The notes: generated from the sequence alone by a model not told the origin. A stretch of 64,000 nucleotides of DNA from Thysanoteuthis rhombus (GCA_963457665.1 OY735202.1:76028142-76092141); one strand, 5' to 3'; shown: positions 44,784-56,131, counted from the stretch's first letter. Numbers and translations: made by a program.

Positions 44784-45185
44784 TTACTTTTCGCACCCCG
44801 AGATTGACCGCTTTGCAAAAGGACTCATTCGACTTGACATCAAGTGATGTCATTCAAACATCACCGTCTTAAAAACGTAAACAAATAACACGTGTTTATG
44901 GAAGTTACTCACCCTCAATCACTTTTTGATTAAAAAAAAGGAATTTGTGTCCTTTCAATCAAAGAGTTGAATAGAAAAAGAACTTTTTTTTTTTTTGTCA
45001 AGTTTCGAAAATTACTTACCATCAGAAAAAAAAAATTTTCTCTTTTCTATTGAAGATAGTCTTTTTTCTTATTTGACTTTTTTTTTGTTTATCTCTTTAA
45101 GAAAGTGACATTTGAATGAGGTTACTTGGTGTCAAGTCAAATGTATCCTTTTACAAAGCGGTCAATCTCGTGATGCGAAAAGTAA
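44784..45185. mobile_element. Foldback element with about 105-bp inverted arms
   Basis: Left arm 44784-44889 ('ttacttttcgcaccccgaga', 'ttgaccgctttgcaaaagga' ...) pairs with right arm 45081-45185, whose minus strand reads 'ttacttttcgcatcacgaga', 'ttgaccgctttgtaaaagga' and on through 'cttgacaccaagt', 'cattcaaatgtcac' and 'ttaaagagataaacaaa'. Agreement is roughly 80% by eye. The centre is about 190 bp of A/T-rich sequence. No target duplication is clear and no transposase is present. Confidence 0.85.
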
Positions 45186-45189
45186 TCTT

Positions 45190-46325
45190 CCGAAAAGTAT
45201 ATTGATCCAGAGTGCTGTGATAAAAAAGCAACAATAATAAGATGGAGCAAAACTAGAAACAAAATAGCAATTGTAGCAATGCTTCAAGTGAAAAAAAAAA
45301 AAAAAAAAAGAATGTCTATACTTTGCTACTGAGGAATATCAGAACCATTTGGGAACAGATCCTCACCACAATTCTCATCAGTATTCAGCTGAATCAATGA
45401 ATACTACTGCCCTTTTGGGGGTGCTAGAAGACTCCAAGTGGGTGCTGGATAGCAAAGGGGTGGTAGAGGTATGTTGGGAGACAAGTGGTATTGAGGATGG
45501 CATAGAGTAAATGAAATAAATCATCACCTCTCCTACATAAAATTGAATGTCTGAAAAGATGGTCTCTACAATGGAGCAGTTTGAAATTAAATATTATGTT
45601 TTTCTATCATTGAAAATTCTAACTTATTTAAATAATTGAAATTTTAAAAATATTACATTAAAAATTAATTTTTCAATATATCATTTTTGACCAACTTCAT
45701 GATGGGGTGCTGATGAAATAATTACTCTAAAAGGATGCGGGGGACTGCTGATGTAAAGGGGTGGGGTGCTGATGGAATATATTCTTCAAGAGTACCAAAA
45801 AGTTTTGGAAGCATTGATCTAAATGATATTACTGGCATAATCTCAGGATATTCATTGCTACAAAACCCCAGGGAATATTTACAAACCCAGCCTAAGACCT
45901 TTGTTGGATCATGCTGCTTCTGTTGATACTAAATATGTTGAAAAGGGTTTTGGCTGTTGTGCTAGTTTTGAATATCAGGCAGAGGGCTTTTTGATTTCAA
46001 TAATGTAAATAGTTCTCTACTCCCTATTCACTGAGGAAATACTGAGGACCCCTAAAACCATTTGAAGGATCATGTTCATTCTTTTGATGCTTTATTAAAT
46101 GTACTTGCTGTAAAACCTGCTGGGCAGTTTTCCAGCTACTTCCTACTGTAGGCATGGATTGGATTTAGTCCTGATGAGAGATTTTTCAAGTTTACTTCAA
46201 GTCTATAACACTGGCTACAATGCACTATTTTGGCCACTTGGAGGTTACATTCAGATAGAAGACATTAGACTTTCAGTAGGATTTAGATGGATAGATTCAT
46301 AGAAATCAGATCATTATTATCAGAG
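45190..46325. other. Stretch without recognisable genes
   Basis: An A run at 45290-45309 is followed by unique-looking sequence. 45400-45530 and 45735-45790 share 'gggggtgct', 'gctgatg' and 'ggggtgg' phrases. The 63-aa frame at 45735 has no domain. Confidence 0.35.
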
Positions 46326-46334
46326 AGAGTGCGA

Positions 46335-46735
46335 ATGCAGACCCCATCCTATCAATTTTTTTTATTCTCAAAGGCTAATATGCAAAAAACATGCTCCAGG
46401 GGCTCATAGGAAACCATAAAAATTTAGTTAACCATAATTGTGGCTCTACTCAAGTTTTGCTAACACAGACGAATAGACATTTACTGAATTAAAGTAATAG
46501 TAAATTTTTCAGTTTACCGTGAACACAACCGGACACAAAATAATAGACTCATTCAGCACAAACCACTAGAAAATTATTTGGGGGAGGAGTTTTTAAAAAA
46601 CATCTTGTTAAAGACCTGCTCTGGAGTTCCATTAGTGACCACTAAAAATTGTTGGCCATAGCTGTGGCTGTTCTTGAGTTTTGCTAACACAGATGGATAG
46701 ACAGACAGACATTTGGTGAATTATAGTTAGATGAT
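46335..46735 (+). repeat. Two tandem units of a small dispersed repeat
   Basis: Unit 1 has 'aaaacatgctccaggggctc', 'aattgtggctctactcaagt' and 'tttgctaacacagacgaata'. Unit 2, about 230 bp later, has 'agacctgctctggagttcca', 'agctgtggctgttcttgagt' and 'tttgctaacacagatggata'. The second ends in a (GACA)n scrap. Confidence 0.6.
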
Positions 46736-46844
46736 AAAGATGGGAAATAAGATGTATCATATCTATTTAGTGATAGACCAAACATCAAAATGAACTCTAT
46801 AAGTTGCAAAAAGAAAAATCTTTCATTTTCCCTGTTCTAAAACT

Positions 46845-47190
46845 ACGTTTTTGCATGGTAGAGTGCTTGCCTCCAATTCAGTTGGCCATGATTCAATCCA
46901 CTGCCAAGTCATGCCAAAGACTTTAAAGATGGTATTCAGTTTCTCTCTGCTAAACACTCAGCACAAGGACTAGGATTGAGGAACCTCTCCCCAAAGGTTA
47001 GGGATTAAGGCTGAGTTTTTCTTTAGATCACTGACGGTAAACAACATCTAGTCCAGTCAGTGGGTGTCCATTGAGGAATCTTAGGTGCTATAAGCAGAAT
47101 GAAGCTTTTACAGGCCTGGTATACTGGAAGTGGGTCTTACTAACAGTTGCTTGTGTGTACCTACCTTGGTGATACTGTTGATGAGAGGAA
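46845..47190 (+). mobile_element. SINE-D (tRNA-derived), single copy
   Basis: The tRNA-like head has A-box-like 'gcatggtagagtgcttgcct' (46853-46872) and B-box-like 'catgattcaatcc' (46887-46899). It is followed by a roughly 290-bp body ('gcacaaggactaggattgag', 'ctgacggtaaacaacatcta', 'gtccattgaggaatcttagg', 'gcctggtatactgg'). Only one copy is in the window, so family status rests on the tRNA-like head. Confidence 0.5.
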
Positions 47191-47498
47191 GATGCATTCA
47201 TTCATGGATACTTATCAAATCTGTACAATTATATCAACCAGTTTTTGACTTTAGTTTCAAAATGAATTTTTCATAATATTGTTTTGTAGACTGTGCTCAT
47301 AAAAAGGATTTAGATATTTCTATGTCATTTTCTGACCTTTTTAAAGTGAATGTGTTTTGTTCAGGTTTTGTTTGTATTGTTCTGCTTTTAAACCAATATA
47401 TGTGTGGGCCATGTTCTCTTCACATGATACTTGACATGTGCCAAAAATTAAGTAGAGGAAAGATAGAAAAGAATAAGGAAAACAAAACCTGAAACTAG

Positions 47499-48215
47499 AG
47501 TCAATACATCTGATACTATTAGCAGAAAGCATTCAGTAAAACAATGTCTACAAAAAAGTACCATTACAAGAGAACATAGCCCACTGACCCAATACATCTG
47601 ATACTATTAGCATAAAGCATTCAGTAAAACAATGTCTACAAAAAAGTACCATTACAAGAGAACAAAGCCCACTGACCCAATACATCTGATACTATTAGCA
47701 TAAAGCATTCAGTAAAACAATGTCTACAAAAAAGTACCATTACAAGAGAACAAAGCCCACTGACCCAATACATCTGATACTATTAGCATAAAGCATTCAG
47801 TAAAACAATGTCTACAAAAAAGTACCATTACAAGAGAACAAAGCCCACTGACCCAATACATCTGATACTATTAGCATAAAGCATTCAGTAAAACAATGTC
47901 TACAAAAAAGTACCATTACAAGAGAACATAGCCCACTGACCCAATACATCTGATACTATTAGCAGAAAGCATTCAGTAAAACAATGTCTACAAAAAAGTA
48001 CCATTACAAGAGAACATAGCCCACTGATCCAACACATCTGATCCTATCAGTAAAATGATGAGTCAACAAAAAAGTATCATGACAGGAGAACGTAGCCCAC
48101 TGACCCATAATATCTTATACTATTAGTATAAAGCATCCAGTAAAACAATGAATCAACAAAAAAGTATCATGACAGGAGAACATAGCCTACTGACCAGATA
48201 ATACGTATCAGACAT
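47499..48215. repeat. 88-bp satellite, about eight units
   Basis: Units starting 'gcccactgacccaatacatc' at 47579, 47667, 47755, 47843 and 47931 are spaced exactly 88 bp apart and nearly identical, varying mainly at 'agcagaaag'/'agcataaag' and 'aacaaag'/'aacatag'. A partial unit precedes them and two diverged units follow ('aatgagtcaacaaaaaagta', 'tcatgacaggagaa'). There is no open frame through the array. Confidence 0.95.
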
Positions 48216-48481
48216 ATTTTACCAAAAGAAGGTAAGAAGAAAAATTGGCCTAGTGTACACTGATAACATGTTGTTCATATTTTAAGCATAAAGCATGTCA
48301 GTCATATTGCATAAATTGGGGAAAGGGAACAATATATCAAAGCAGCTAATGGCCCAAATGGGCAGACCTGATGTAAACAAAAGAATGAAACTTATCTTTT
48401 TTTGATATCATAGGTACGCTAGTATACACTATATTAGTGGAATGTTTTTGTCTGCTGTGAATACTTAGCACCAGTACGTTT

Positions 48482-48833
48482 TTAGAAACCATCAACCAAA
48501 AGTATCAAAATAAGTTTTTAATTTGATATATTTCATGCGTACAGGTTGCATTGATGGAGCTAGAGCTGGAATTTGGAACATTTACTCCTTATTCTACCTA
48601 GAATGTGAGTCTTTGCTAGATTGGTCACTTACTGTCTCTCAATATTTACACTTTAAAAAAAAATTCAAACTTTCATAGTGATCACAACCCAATAAAAGGC
48701 TAGAAGAATAATTCATTCTTTGACATCCCCCCCCATTTCTCAATTTTTCTAACTCATCACCCCCAATTCGACATGCTGCCAAAAGATATTGGTCACACGT
48801 TTCTACTGAGTGACAATCTTAACCTGTTTATTA
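48482..48833 (+). repeat. Interspersed family R copy
   Basis: 'ttagaaaccatcaaccaaaa' starts it. 'catgcgtacaggttgcattg', 'aacatttactccttattcta', 'tagtgatcacaacccaataa', 'catcacccccaattcgacat' and 'gctgccaaaagatattggtc' follow, ending in 'ctactgagtgacaatctt'. The middle is shortened. Confidence 0.8.
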
Positions 48834-49365
48834 CTAATGGTTAAAGCATTGGTAAGTCTTTTGTGCTTACTAATACACACTATTTTTGTGAAATGTTTAG
48901 GACTGTAGAGTTTATAATTTGTCAGCTGCGGATCACTTGCAAAAGTACTAGTACATTTACTACTAAGAGTTACAGCATTGCATACATAATTCATAAGTCT
49001 TTGTTGCTTCGTTGATATTTTTAGTTTGACAGCAGAATCGGCAACATTATAAAAAAGTATTGGCAGGCTGTCAAACTACCCTCCCCACTTCTTGATATTA
49101 AAAGTGCATGCTTGTGATTCCCTTGCTGCTGTCTTCTACACTCAATCTGTAGTCTCTGCATCTCTTACTGAACAATCAAAGGTGCTAGTGTGCATTTTGT
49201 AGATACTAGACATTTTGCTCTTACAGGACCTTCATTTTCCTCTCACCTTTACATATATTGAATTTATTCACTTTTTTTAGTAGGGAACCTCAAACCTTTT
49301 GGCCCTCCCCCTTATTCTTGAGCCATACCTACTTGCATTTCTCACTATGATTGTTGATTTAGTTT

Positions 49366-49396
49366 GATATGTGTGTGTGTGTGTGTGTGTGCGCGT
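49366..49396. repeat. (TG)n microsatellite
   Basis: TG run followed by 'gcgcgt'. A second short (GA)n(CA)n tract is at 49698-49722. Confidence 0.95.
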
Positions 49397-49399
49397 CTC

Positions 49400-50620
49400 T
49401 GTTGATGTTTCCTGAAAATCTCTGAATCTATTATTCAGTACAAGCATCTTTATTATAATTCACCAGAAGTTTGTCAGTCCATCTATGAACTTGCCTTCTG
49501 CAAAAATTTATCATACTTCAAAATTCTCAGTGGATACCACTTGGACCCTGAAGCAGGTTTTTAATAAATTAGATTTTAAAAATCAACCACCAAAATAAGT
49601 CTTGAAGGGATGCTAGAATTACTATTTCAATTAACCCTGAAATGGACATGTTTTGGGGGCTGCATGAAGTGATGTGCGTTTATGATGCGGTTGAATTGAG
49701 AAAGAGAGAGAGACACACACACAGTTTCTATTTTTTACGATAGGGATAGAGAGAATGTATATTCATGCCTTACAATTTTCGGACCCTCGCTAAAATTTCA
49801 TTTTTAACCCCTCCATCTTTTTGACATTCCCTATTTTTTTTATCCCACCAATGCCTGCGCATTTTTTTTTGACAACCTCTCAAAAGTTTTTTCTCCCCAC
49901 TTCAAATTTTTTTGATCCCACAAAACAATTTTTCAGTTGTTCAAATAATGATTAATTTTTTTTTTTTTATAGCAACTTACATAAAATCCCTAAAATGTAT
50001 CCATAGGGTGGATATTCAGCTAGTCTCCCTAATTTGAATTTAGGTTTCTGGAATTTCTGAAGAATTCAGGGTGATGTCAGAATTCTTGATGTTCTTCAAG
50101 AGGTTCATACTATTTTAAGCTGCCAAGAACCATTAACTTCTTTCCTTTTGCTGACCAAAGATGAAAGCAGAGCTGTTTTTATTTCATCATATTTTTTATT
50201 ATGCATTTCTTCTTCATTTTTTCAACATCAAAGCAAAGAACAAAATCATTCTCAACCTGCTTCAGGTCTATATTATCTCTATTGTTTACTCATATACATA
50301 AACTGGCATTGTACCCATGAAAAAATAAAGGGATTACTTACGTATGGATTGGCACTTCTGTGTAGGATCAGAGTATCTGCTGTATTTGTTAGCCTTCTTA
50401 CCGTATAAAATTCATCTGTTAGTCATTTTTCTCTTCAAATTATCTACACGTATATGTACTTGGAAAAAACATGGTATCTTAAAAGATACAAAGACTCTTA
50501 TTGCTCAATAATATTTTGAAAATAACATTAAATCTAGTTCTTATTTCTTATTCACAAGGTTTATTTCTTTCTGGAAAACTACTAAAAATTGCCTTTCTTC
50601 CTATTCTATTGCAACTGGAG
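49400..50620. other. Stretch without recognisable genes
   Basis: AT-rich with T and A homopolymers. The 86-aa frame at 50148 has no domain or conserved match that I recognise. Confidence 0.4.
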
Positions 50621-50654
50621 GGAGGGAATGGTGATTCTTTTTTTTTTTTTCTTT

Positions 50655-50725
50655 CTTGCAAGAGCCTAACTACAACGGAGGTAGGCTGGAAAATAGATTG
50701 GTACAGTGTGTGATGGACTGTGACA
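50655..50725 (+). repeat. Duplicated segment, copy 1
   Basis: 'ctacaacggaggtaggctgg', 'aaaatagattggtacagtgt' and 'gtgatgg' recur at 51366-51412 as 'ctacaactgaggtaggctgt', 'agaatagattggcacagatt' and 'gtgatgc'. Unclassified, possibly a SINE piece. Confidence 0.6.
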
Positions 50726-51158
50726 TTTTCTCACATAACAGCTTCCAAAATTTGAGAATGTAGATTCAAGTCTACAAATTTAGAATAATATTTGAGGTAA
50801 ATATCTTGTCCTTGTTACTTTTAAACTGAAAATCTGCGTGGAACCCAATAATTCATAGTAATTCACTGTTTTTTAACAAGTTCATGTGTTCTATCAAAGC
50901 AGCTACTAATTTCTTGATGTCTGTTCTGAGATACATATAGTTCTAGATTTCTAGTGCAGTAGATATAAAGCTTCAATATAAGTTTGCATCTTATTCAGTG
51001 ATAGACAATTTAGTGCCATGAGAAGCCAAAAAGTATTAGCGATCCAAGTGTAATAGTTTTGAAATTGTAAGTGTATATGTCCATGAGTGTTTTTAGGAAC
51101 GGATTGAAAAAAAAAAGAAAAACTTCAACTCTTACTAAAAGTATGATTTCCTGACTTT

Positions 51159-51222
51159 GTGGCGGATCCTGGGGAAGGTCTGTGTCCAATGATGGACAAT
51201 AAAAGACTGATGATGATGATGA
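51159..51222 (+). mobile_element. RTE-like LINE 3' tip
   Basis: 'tggcggatcctggggaaggt', 'ctgtgtccaatgatggaca' and 'agactgatgatgatgatg' are the last codons, stop and GAT tail of the RTE family at 30578 and 16601. Only about 60 bp were inserted or survive. Confidence 0.8.
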
Positions 51223-51359
51223 ACATTTAAATCCCCCTGGGATGAAATTTTACTATGTAAGAACATACTATAAAACAAAAAGAAACAAACCAAATTTTAT
51301 ACAAAAAGTAAATTTTGCAAATCTTTTGAGGTTTGTATTCCTGTGTAGGAGAAGGAAGA

Positions 51360-51415
51360 ATCCTTCTACAACTGAGGTAGGCTGTAGAATAGATTGGCAC
51401 AGATTGTGATGCATT
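51360..51415 (+). repeat. Duplicated segment, copy 2
   Basis: See 50655-50725; the shared core is about 47 bp with few differences, 710 bp apart in the same orientation. Confidence 0.6.
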
Positions 51416-51589
51416 TGAAATACTGGCTTTGACTTGGGCTCAAACTGATCATTGGTACTTGTAGGGAATATGCAACTATCTTAGCCATCAAGCATATTCA
51501 AACTCTCATGTCACAAGGCAATGATTTTGTTTCTTTTTCTCAAACTATTCAAGGAGACTTAATGATTGTTAGTAACAATTATGGGTTTT

Positions 51590-51800
51590 TAGGATGCCTG
51601 GGTACTAGCCTGATACCCAACATGGACTGTCTCTCTAGGCTAGAGGGCTCCAACTATCCCACTATTTACTCATAGCTTGGGCGGGAGGAGAAATGGATTT
51701 GTGCCTTTCCCAAGGACATTTGTGCAAAGTAAACGCAAACTGTCACAGCCAGAGTCTGATTCTATTCTGTGTTGGTAACCATTAGGCCGCCTTCACCTCA
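51590..51800 (-). mobile_element. SINE-A copy, minus
   Basis: On minus it starts 'ggcggcctaatggttaccaa' (tRNA-like A box). It continues 'ttgcacaaatgtccttggga', 'aaggcacaaatccatttctc', 'ctcccgcccaagctatgagt' and 'aaatagtgggatagttggag', the SINE-A body. Confidence 0.7.
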
Positions 51801-51809
51801 GATGTTACT

Positions 51810-52270
51810 TGTTTTTTATTCAAATTTTGACAGAGGAAAATTTTCTCTTTAGTTTCTAGGGCTTCTGAATTTTGTATTTTTCTGGTATTTGCAGTGATAT
51901 TTCTTTGTTTGTGGTAGGTAGTTGAATCTGAACAAAAGACAGGGACTGCACTATGCACTGCTTGGTGCAGCCCTTGCACGTAACCGATACAGGCCTTAAC
52001 TATTCATCAAAGCTAATTCTCTTTCATTATACTATGTTTAGTCTACCCTGCATCATTATTTCTCGCCTTTTTATCTCTTTTTCTCTCTTCTTCATACCGA
52101 TTCCTGCCAGTTGTCTAACCATTACTCACTTGACATCGCCTTACAGTTTTTTGTGTCATTCCATAGATATTTTGACATTTCACAGACATTGCCTATTGTT
52201 TCAGCTTTTGAAAAGATTTCACCTGGATTAACCTCCGACCTTCCTTCTGTTCACATGTCTGATATCTATA
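51810..52270. other. Stretch without recognisable genes
   Basis: The 92-aa plus frame at 51953-52231 is in pyrimidine-rich DNA and has no recognisable domain. Confidence 0.35.
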
Positions 52271-52276
52271 TCAAAG

Positions 52277-52555
52277 TGGCGTAGCTAAAGATTCAGGGGC
52301 CGGGATGGTGTGGAGGGCAAGGTTTGCTCCCTTCCAAACTTCAGGGAGATTCGATGATGCACCATGCACTATCAGATAATCAGTGTAAAACAACCTGAAA
52401 GGCTGAATGGTAATTTATGCAATTCATGTTTGTTCAAATATATCCCTGTTATTGTATAATGTCAGTAGAAATGCAGTAAGTGGATTATAATTCATAAAAC
52501 TTGTAGGGGCCCCCTCTCAATTGGGGGCTTAGGGGATGTTTTCAAATATACAAGT
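52277..52555 (+). repeat. Interspersed family F, long copy
   Basis: Starts 'agtggcgtagctaaagattc', then 'aggggccggg', 'cttcagggagattcgatgat', 'caacctgaaaggctgaatgg', 'gtataatgtcagtagaaat' (52454-52472), 'ggccccctctcaattggggg' and 'ttaggggatgttttcaaat'. The 19-base phrase is identical to the 9979 copy on the other strand. Confidence 0.65.
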
Positions 52556-52559
52556 CATT

Positions 52560-53035
52560 TTTTACCATAAGCATTGATATTTTTTTTAGAACTATCTTCA
52601 AGGATTGGGGTATTTTTTTGTATGGAGTTGGATTTTAACTGAAAATCCCAACAAAATTTAGTAATCACTTGAAAACAACTCACTTTTGATCTCATACTAT
52701 TTGACTGCGTGAAAACAGAAAACTATGATAGCTTCTATTCTGTCAAACTTTTGTGTTTTTGAAATAGAAACCTGAAAAAAATTGATATTGTTCATTTATA
52801 CTGTACATATCTATGCATAGGCTTACCATAATTTCCAAGCCATAAACCGTGACAAGTTTTCAATTTTTATTATAGGTATCTCTACTTGAACAATAAAGAA
52901 GTGCTTTCATAACCTAACTTCCCTTAAACTTTAGCAATGACACCAAAAATAAATACTGGTAGTTTAAGCCAGACAGAACACATACACTGTCCTGGCTAAA
53001 CCAGGATGTATGGTAAACCAATCTATCCACCCTGG
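52560..53035. other. Stretch without recognisable genes
   Basis: AT-rich DNA leading into the 29-bp satellite; nothing recognised. Confidence 0.4.
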
Positions 53036-53040
53036 TCTAT

Positions 53041-53943
53041 ATTGTATGTGACTTGCCATCCCATATCGATACTGTATGTAACTATCCACCCTTATCAATA
53101 CTGTATATGACTATCCCTGCATATTTGTACTGTATGTAACTACCCCTGCATATTTGCACTGTATGTAACTACTCCTGCATATTTGCACTGTATGTAACTA
53201 CCCCTGCATATTTGCACTGTATGTAACTACCCTTGCATATTTGCACTGTATGTAACTACCCCTGCATATTTGCACTGTATGTAACTACCCCTGCATATTT
53301 GCACTGTATGTAACTACCCCTGCATATTTGCACTGTATGTAACTACCCCTGCATATTTGCACTGTATGTAACTACCCCTGCATATTTGCACTGTATGTAA
53401 CTACCCCTGCATATTTGCACTGTATGTAACTACCCCTGCATATGAATACTGTATGTAACTATCCCTGCATATGAATACTGTATGTAACTATCCCTGCATA
53501 TGAATACTGTATGTAACTTTCCACCCTTATCAATACTGTATGTAACTTTCCACCCTTATCAATACTGTATGTAACTTTCCACCCTTATCAATACTGTATG
53601 TAACTTTCCACCCTTATCAATACTGTATGTAACTTTCCACCCTTATCAATACTGTATGTAACTTTCCACCCTTATCAATACTGTATGTAACTTTCCACCC
53701 TTATCAATACTGTATGTAACTTTCCACCCTTATCAATACTGTATGTAACTTTCCACCCTTATCAATACTATACATAACTATCCACCTCCATCTATATTGT
53801 ACATGACTATCACTGCATATCTGTGCTATATGTAACTATCCTTGGATATCTGCACTGTAGGTAACTATCCCCACATATCTGTACTGAACATAAGTATTCC
53901 TGCATGTCTCTACTGTATATAACTATCCTCTCTGTTCTGTATC
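53041..53943. repeat. 29-bp satellite with block-wise variants, about 31 units
   Basis: Every unit contains 'ctgtatgtaact' plus a 17-bp variable half. From about 53130 to 53440 the half is 'acccctgcatatttgca'; about 53430-53515 it is 'atccctgcatatgaata'; about 53515-53770 it is 'ttccacccttatcaata'. Single diverged units lie at both ends. The spacing is exactly 29 bp in the central blocks. Dyad symmetry and cas genes are absent, so this is a satellite, not a CRISPR array. Confidence 0.97.
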
Positions 53944-53949
53944 ATGCCT

Positions 53950-54585
53950 GTCAATTTGTTAATAAACTTTAGTATTCACAGCTGTCTTATATGGACACAG
54001 GTCTCCTTCTGTCTATGCAGACATTAGTAAAAGCAGCCATTTTGCTGTAATTATCTTGGGTAGCAATTTAAGATGGCATGGTTTGTCCCTGTTTATGATG
54101 TTCCCCTCTCCTGTTTGTGGCATGCCAGTGATATGATAATGTTGATATGACTGATGGATGGAAGATGTCTTGTAGACTTTTTCAATCTTTCTCCGTGCAA
54201 GTATGGTTCGTACATCTCTGTGAATACATTTCTAAACATGTATATGAAAAAATATGTTATGTATGTATGTGTTTATTTGATGTATATACATATTTTGCAT
54301 ATAATTCATCCCTGTAAGCATCATTTTATGATTTGATCATGAGTTTTGTATATTGATAATGATATGAATATAAGTCATTCATCCGATACGCTGAATTTTT
54401 CTGTATGAAAGTAGATATTTGTAACTTTGTGTGTGTACATACTTCTATACACGAATACAAAAATAAATTGATACAGATGACTTTCTGCAGATAATTGAAA
54501 GCCAACCGCCTTACAATTGGGCTGCAATTAAATTTAGCTATATTGGAGCTTGGTCTAGCTATTTTGGAGCTAGAATAATGTATTG
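53950..54585. other. Stretch without recognisable genes
   Basis: AT-rich. TATG-type runs occur near 54240-54310. 54345-54375 ('gagttttgtatattgataat', 'gatatgaatataagt') is repeated at 54985-55017, with small changes. Confidence 0.45.
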
Positions 54586-54588
54586 AGG

Positions 54589-54596
54589 TCAACCAT
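54589..54596. repeat. 8-bp target-site duplication, left
   Basis: 'tcaaccat', matched by 'tccaccat' at 54852-54859 (7 of 8), abutting the element between them. Confidence 0.75.
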
Positions 54597-54851
54597 CAGT
54601 GTTGCCAACTCAAGACATTTTTTCTCAATATGGATCTTGAAAAAACCGTCGAAAAATGCCAAAACGCCCTAAAAAAAACACTGTAAGCCATTTAATGGTC
54701 GTTTTGATAGCTGAAAGTAGCTAGATATAATGAAAGAGCTAAAAATGAACGAGATTTATTGAAAAATAGTGCAAAAAATGGGCAAAGAATAGCCTAAAAT
54801 GTTGAATATTCACACTGCCAAAACAAGAAACCTGCTAAATTGGCAATGCTG
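54597..54851 (+). mobile_element. hAT-type miniature, CAGTGTTGCC family, best copy
   Basis: A 255-bp element; left end 'cagtgttgccaactcaagac', right end on minus 'cagcattgccaatttagcag'. Flanking 8-mers differ at one base. Inside: 'aatgccaaaacgcccta', 'gctgaaagtagctagatat', 'agagctaaaaatgaa' and 'gccaaaacaagaaacc'. The 8-bp duplication and CAG-type ends identify hAT. Non-autonomous. Confidence 0.85.
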
Positions 54852-54859
54852 TCCACCAT
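54852..54859. repeat. 8-bp target-site duplication, right
   Basis: 'tccaccat', one mismatch from the left copy at 54589. Confidence 0.75.
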
Positions 54860-54899
54860 CCACCAACAGCTCAATAATGAACCATGTTATCATACATGG

Positions 54900-55750
54900 A
54901 TATATTTGTATACCCGATATATATATATTTTGCTAGTATACATGCCTATCCCAGAGAAAACATTAGTTTATAATTTGATTATGAGTTTTGTATATTAATA
55001 ATGATATAAATATAAGTTATCCATTTAAAATATATATACGGGCAGGTACACACACACATACACACATACACAGAGGGCCTATCCCATAGATAACATAAGT
55101 TTATGATTCTGGAATTAATATAAGCAACTCATTCTAATGGAAAACATATGAGACTAATAGACCTACAATTCTGAGAGCATACAATAATTCTGGCTGATGA
55201 ATTTTCAAGAGAGTCGAAAGAAATGCTTTCTGACATTATTGTGCATTTTACTTTCTCAGTGTCAGAATGATCTGTCTGCAAATATGTGAATACTGTGAAA
55301 AATACTTTATCCAAAAGAATATGTCGTCTTATTATTATAGAAATTCCATCATGTCTGCTTGTTTGTTCATGCATTAAAAAAAAGATAAAAATATCGATGA
55401 TGTTTTTTTATCGTGTGACTGAAGTTATTTACACAATATTGTTCCAATTAAATGTATCTTTTTTTTTTTCTTTTTTTTTCCTTTCCTTTGGAGGTGTTAT
55501 CTTTTTAAAAAACCCATTGTTGATGTTTCTTTGGGCACTAGTTTACCATTGCTGTCAAAAAAATGATGGCATGTATGAAATGAAATATGAATACACAGTG
55601 CATTTCATTTACATGGTTAATAGAGATTTTGCATTGCAGTGAACTTGGAGAATAGTCTTCAGTACATATTATATTTTGCATACATGGATAATAAAGATTT
55701 GCATTGCAGTGAGCTTTGTGAATAGCAATCTGGTGATCACAAGCAGACTT
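54900..55750. other. Stretch without recognisable genes
   Basis: CA-type runs at 55049-55070. The 118-aa frame at 55286-55642 is phenylalanine-, isoleucine- and lysine-rich and crosses T homopolymers; I see no domain and do not call it. Confidence 0.4.
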
Positions 55751-55756
55751 ATTTGT

Positions 55757-56131
55757 CAAACTGCAAAACCTGGAGTTGATTTCATTTTTCAAGCATAACA
55801 GCAAGAACAATACTCCCCAAAATTGGGGGTGTAAGCTGATATGCTAAATTCACATTCCCCTACTGTGATTTGAATTCACGACCAACCAATTGTCAGGAAG
55901 CTGTCTTATTGCCTTAGCTAAGTTGAAAAGTGTTAGATATTAATGAAAATGTACCATACTGATACACACAGGCTCTTTTCATTCCAATAAATAAATACAT
56001 TTATACAAAAAAATATTTCTTTTTATACTTTTTTAAATTAATTTTAATATAATATACAAAAGATACAGTAATCATCTTCAGATGAAATGGGAGTTGGTTT
56101 GGAGTTGGACCCTCCAGCAGCCAGTCTTGTT
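55757..56131 (-). mobile_element. SINE-B (tRNA-derived), near-complete copy
   Basis: On minus: 'aacaagactggctgctggag', 'ggtccaactccaaacc', 'gaagatgattactgtatct', an AT-rich linker with 'aatgtatttattta', then the tRNA-like head (A box 'ttagctaaggca', B box 'gaattcaaatc'), then 'cagtaggggaatgtgaattt', 'atcagcttacacccccaatt', 'ttggggagtattgttcttgc' and 'tcaactccaggttttg'. The same order is seen at 61586-61905. Confidence 0.8.

Noticed and set aside
47499..48215. 88-bp periodic array considered as repeat-spacer structure
   Set aside because: The whole 88 bp is repeated, so there are no spacers. It is an ordinary satellite.
53041..53943. CRISPR-like regular array (29-bp periodicity)
   Set aside because: The units are directly adjacent with no unique spacers. 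The variable halves are themselves repeated in blocks, and the sequence is eukaryotic with no cas genes.
55286..55642. 118-aa plus open frame
   Set aside because: It crosses long T runs, has composition expected from AT-rich DNA, and shows no domain, signal or conserved motif.
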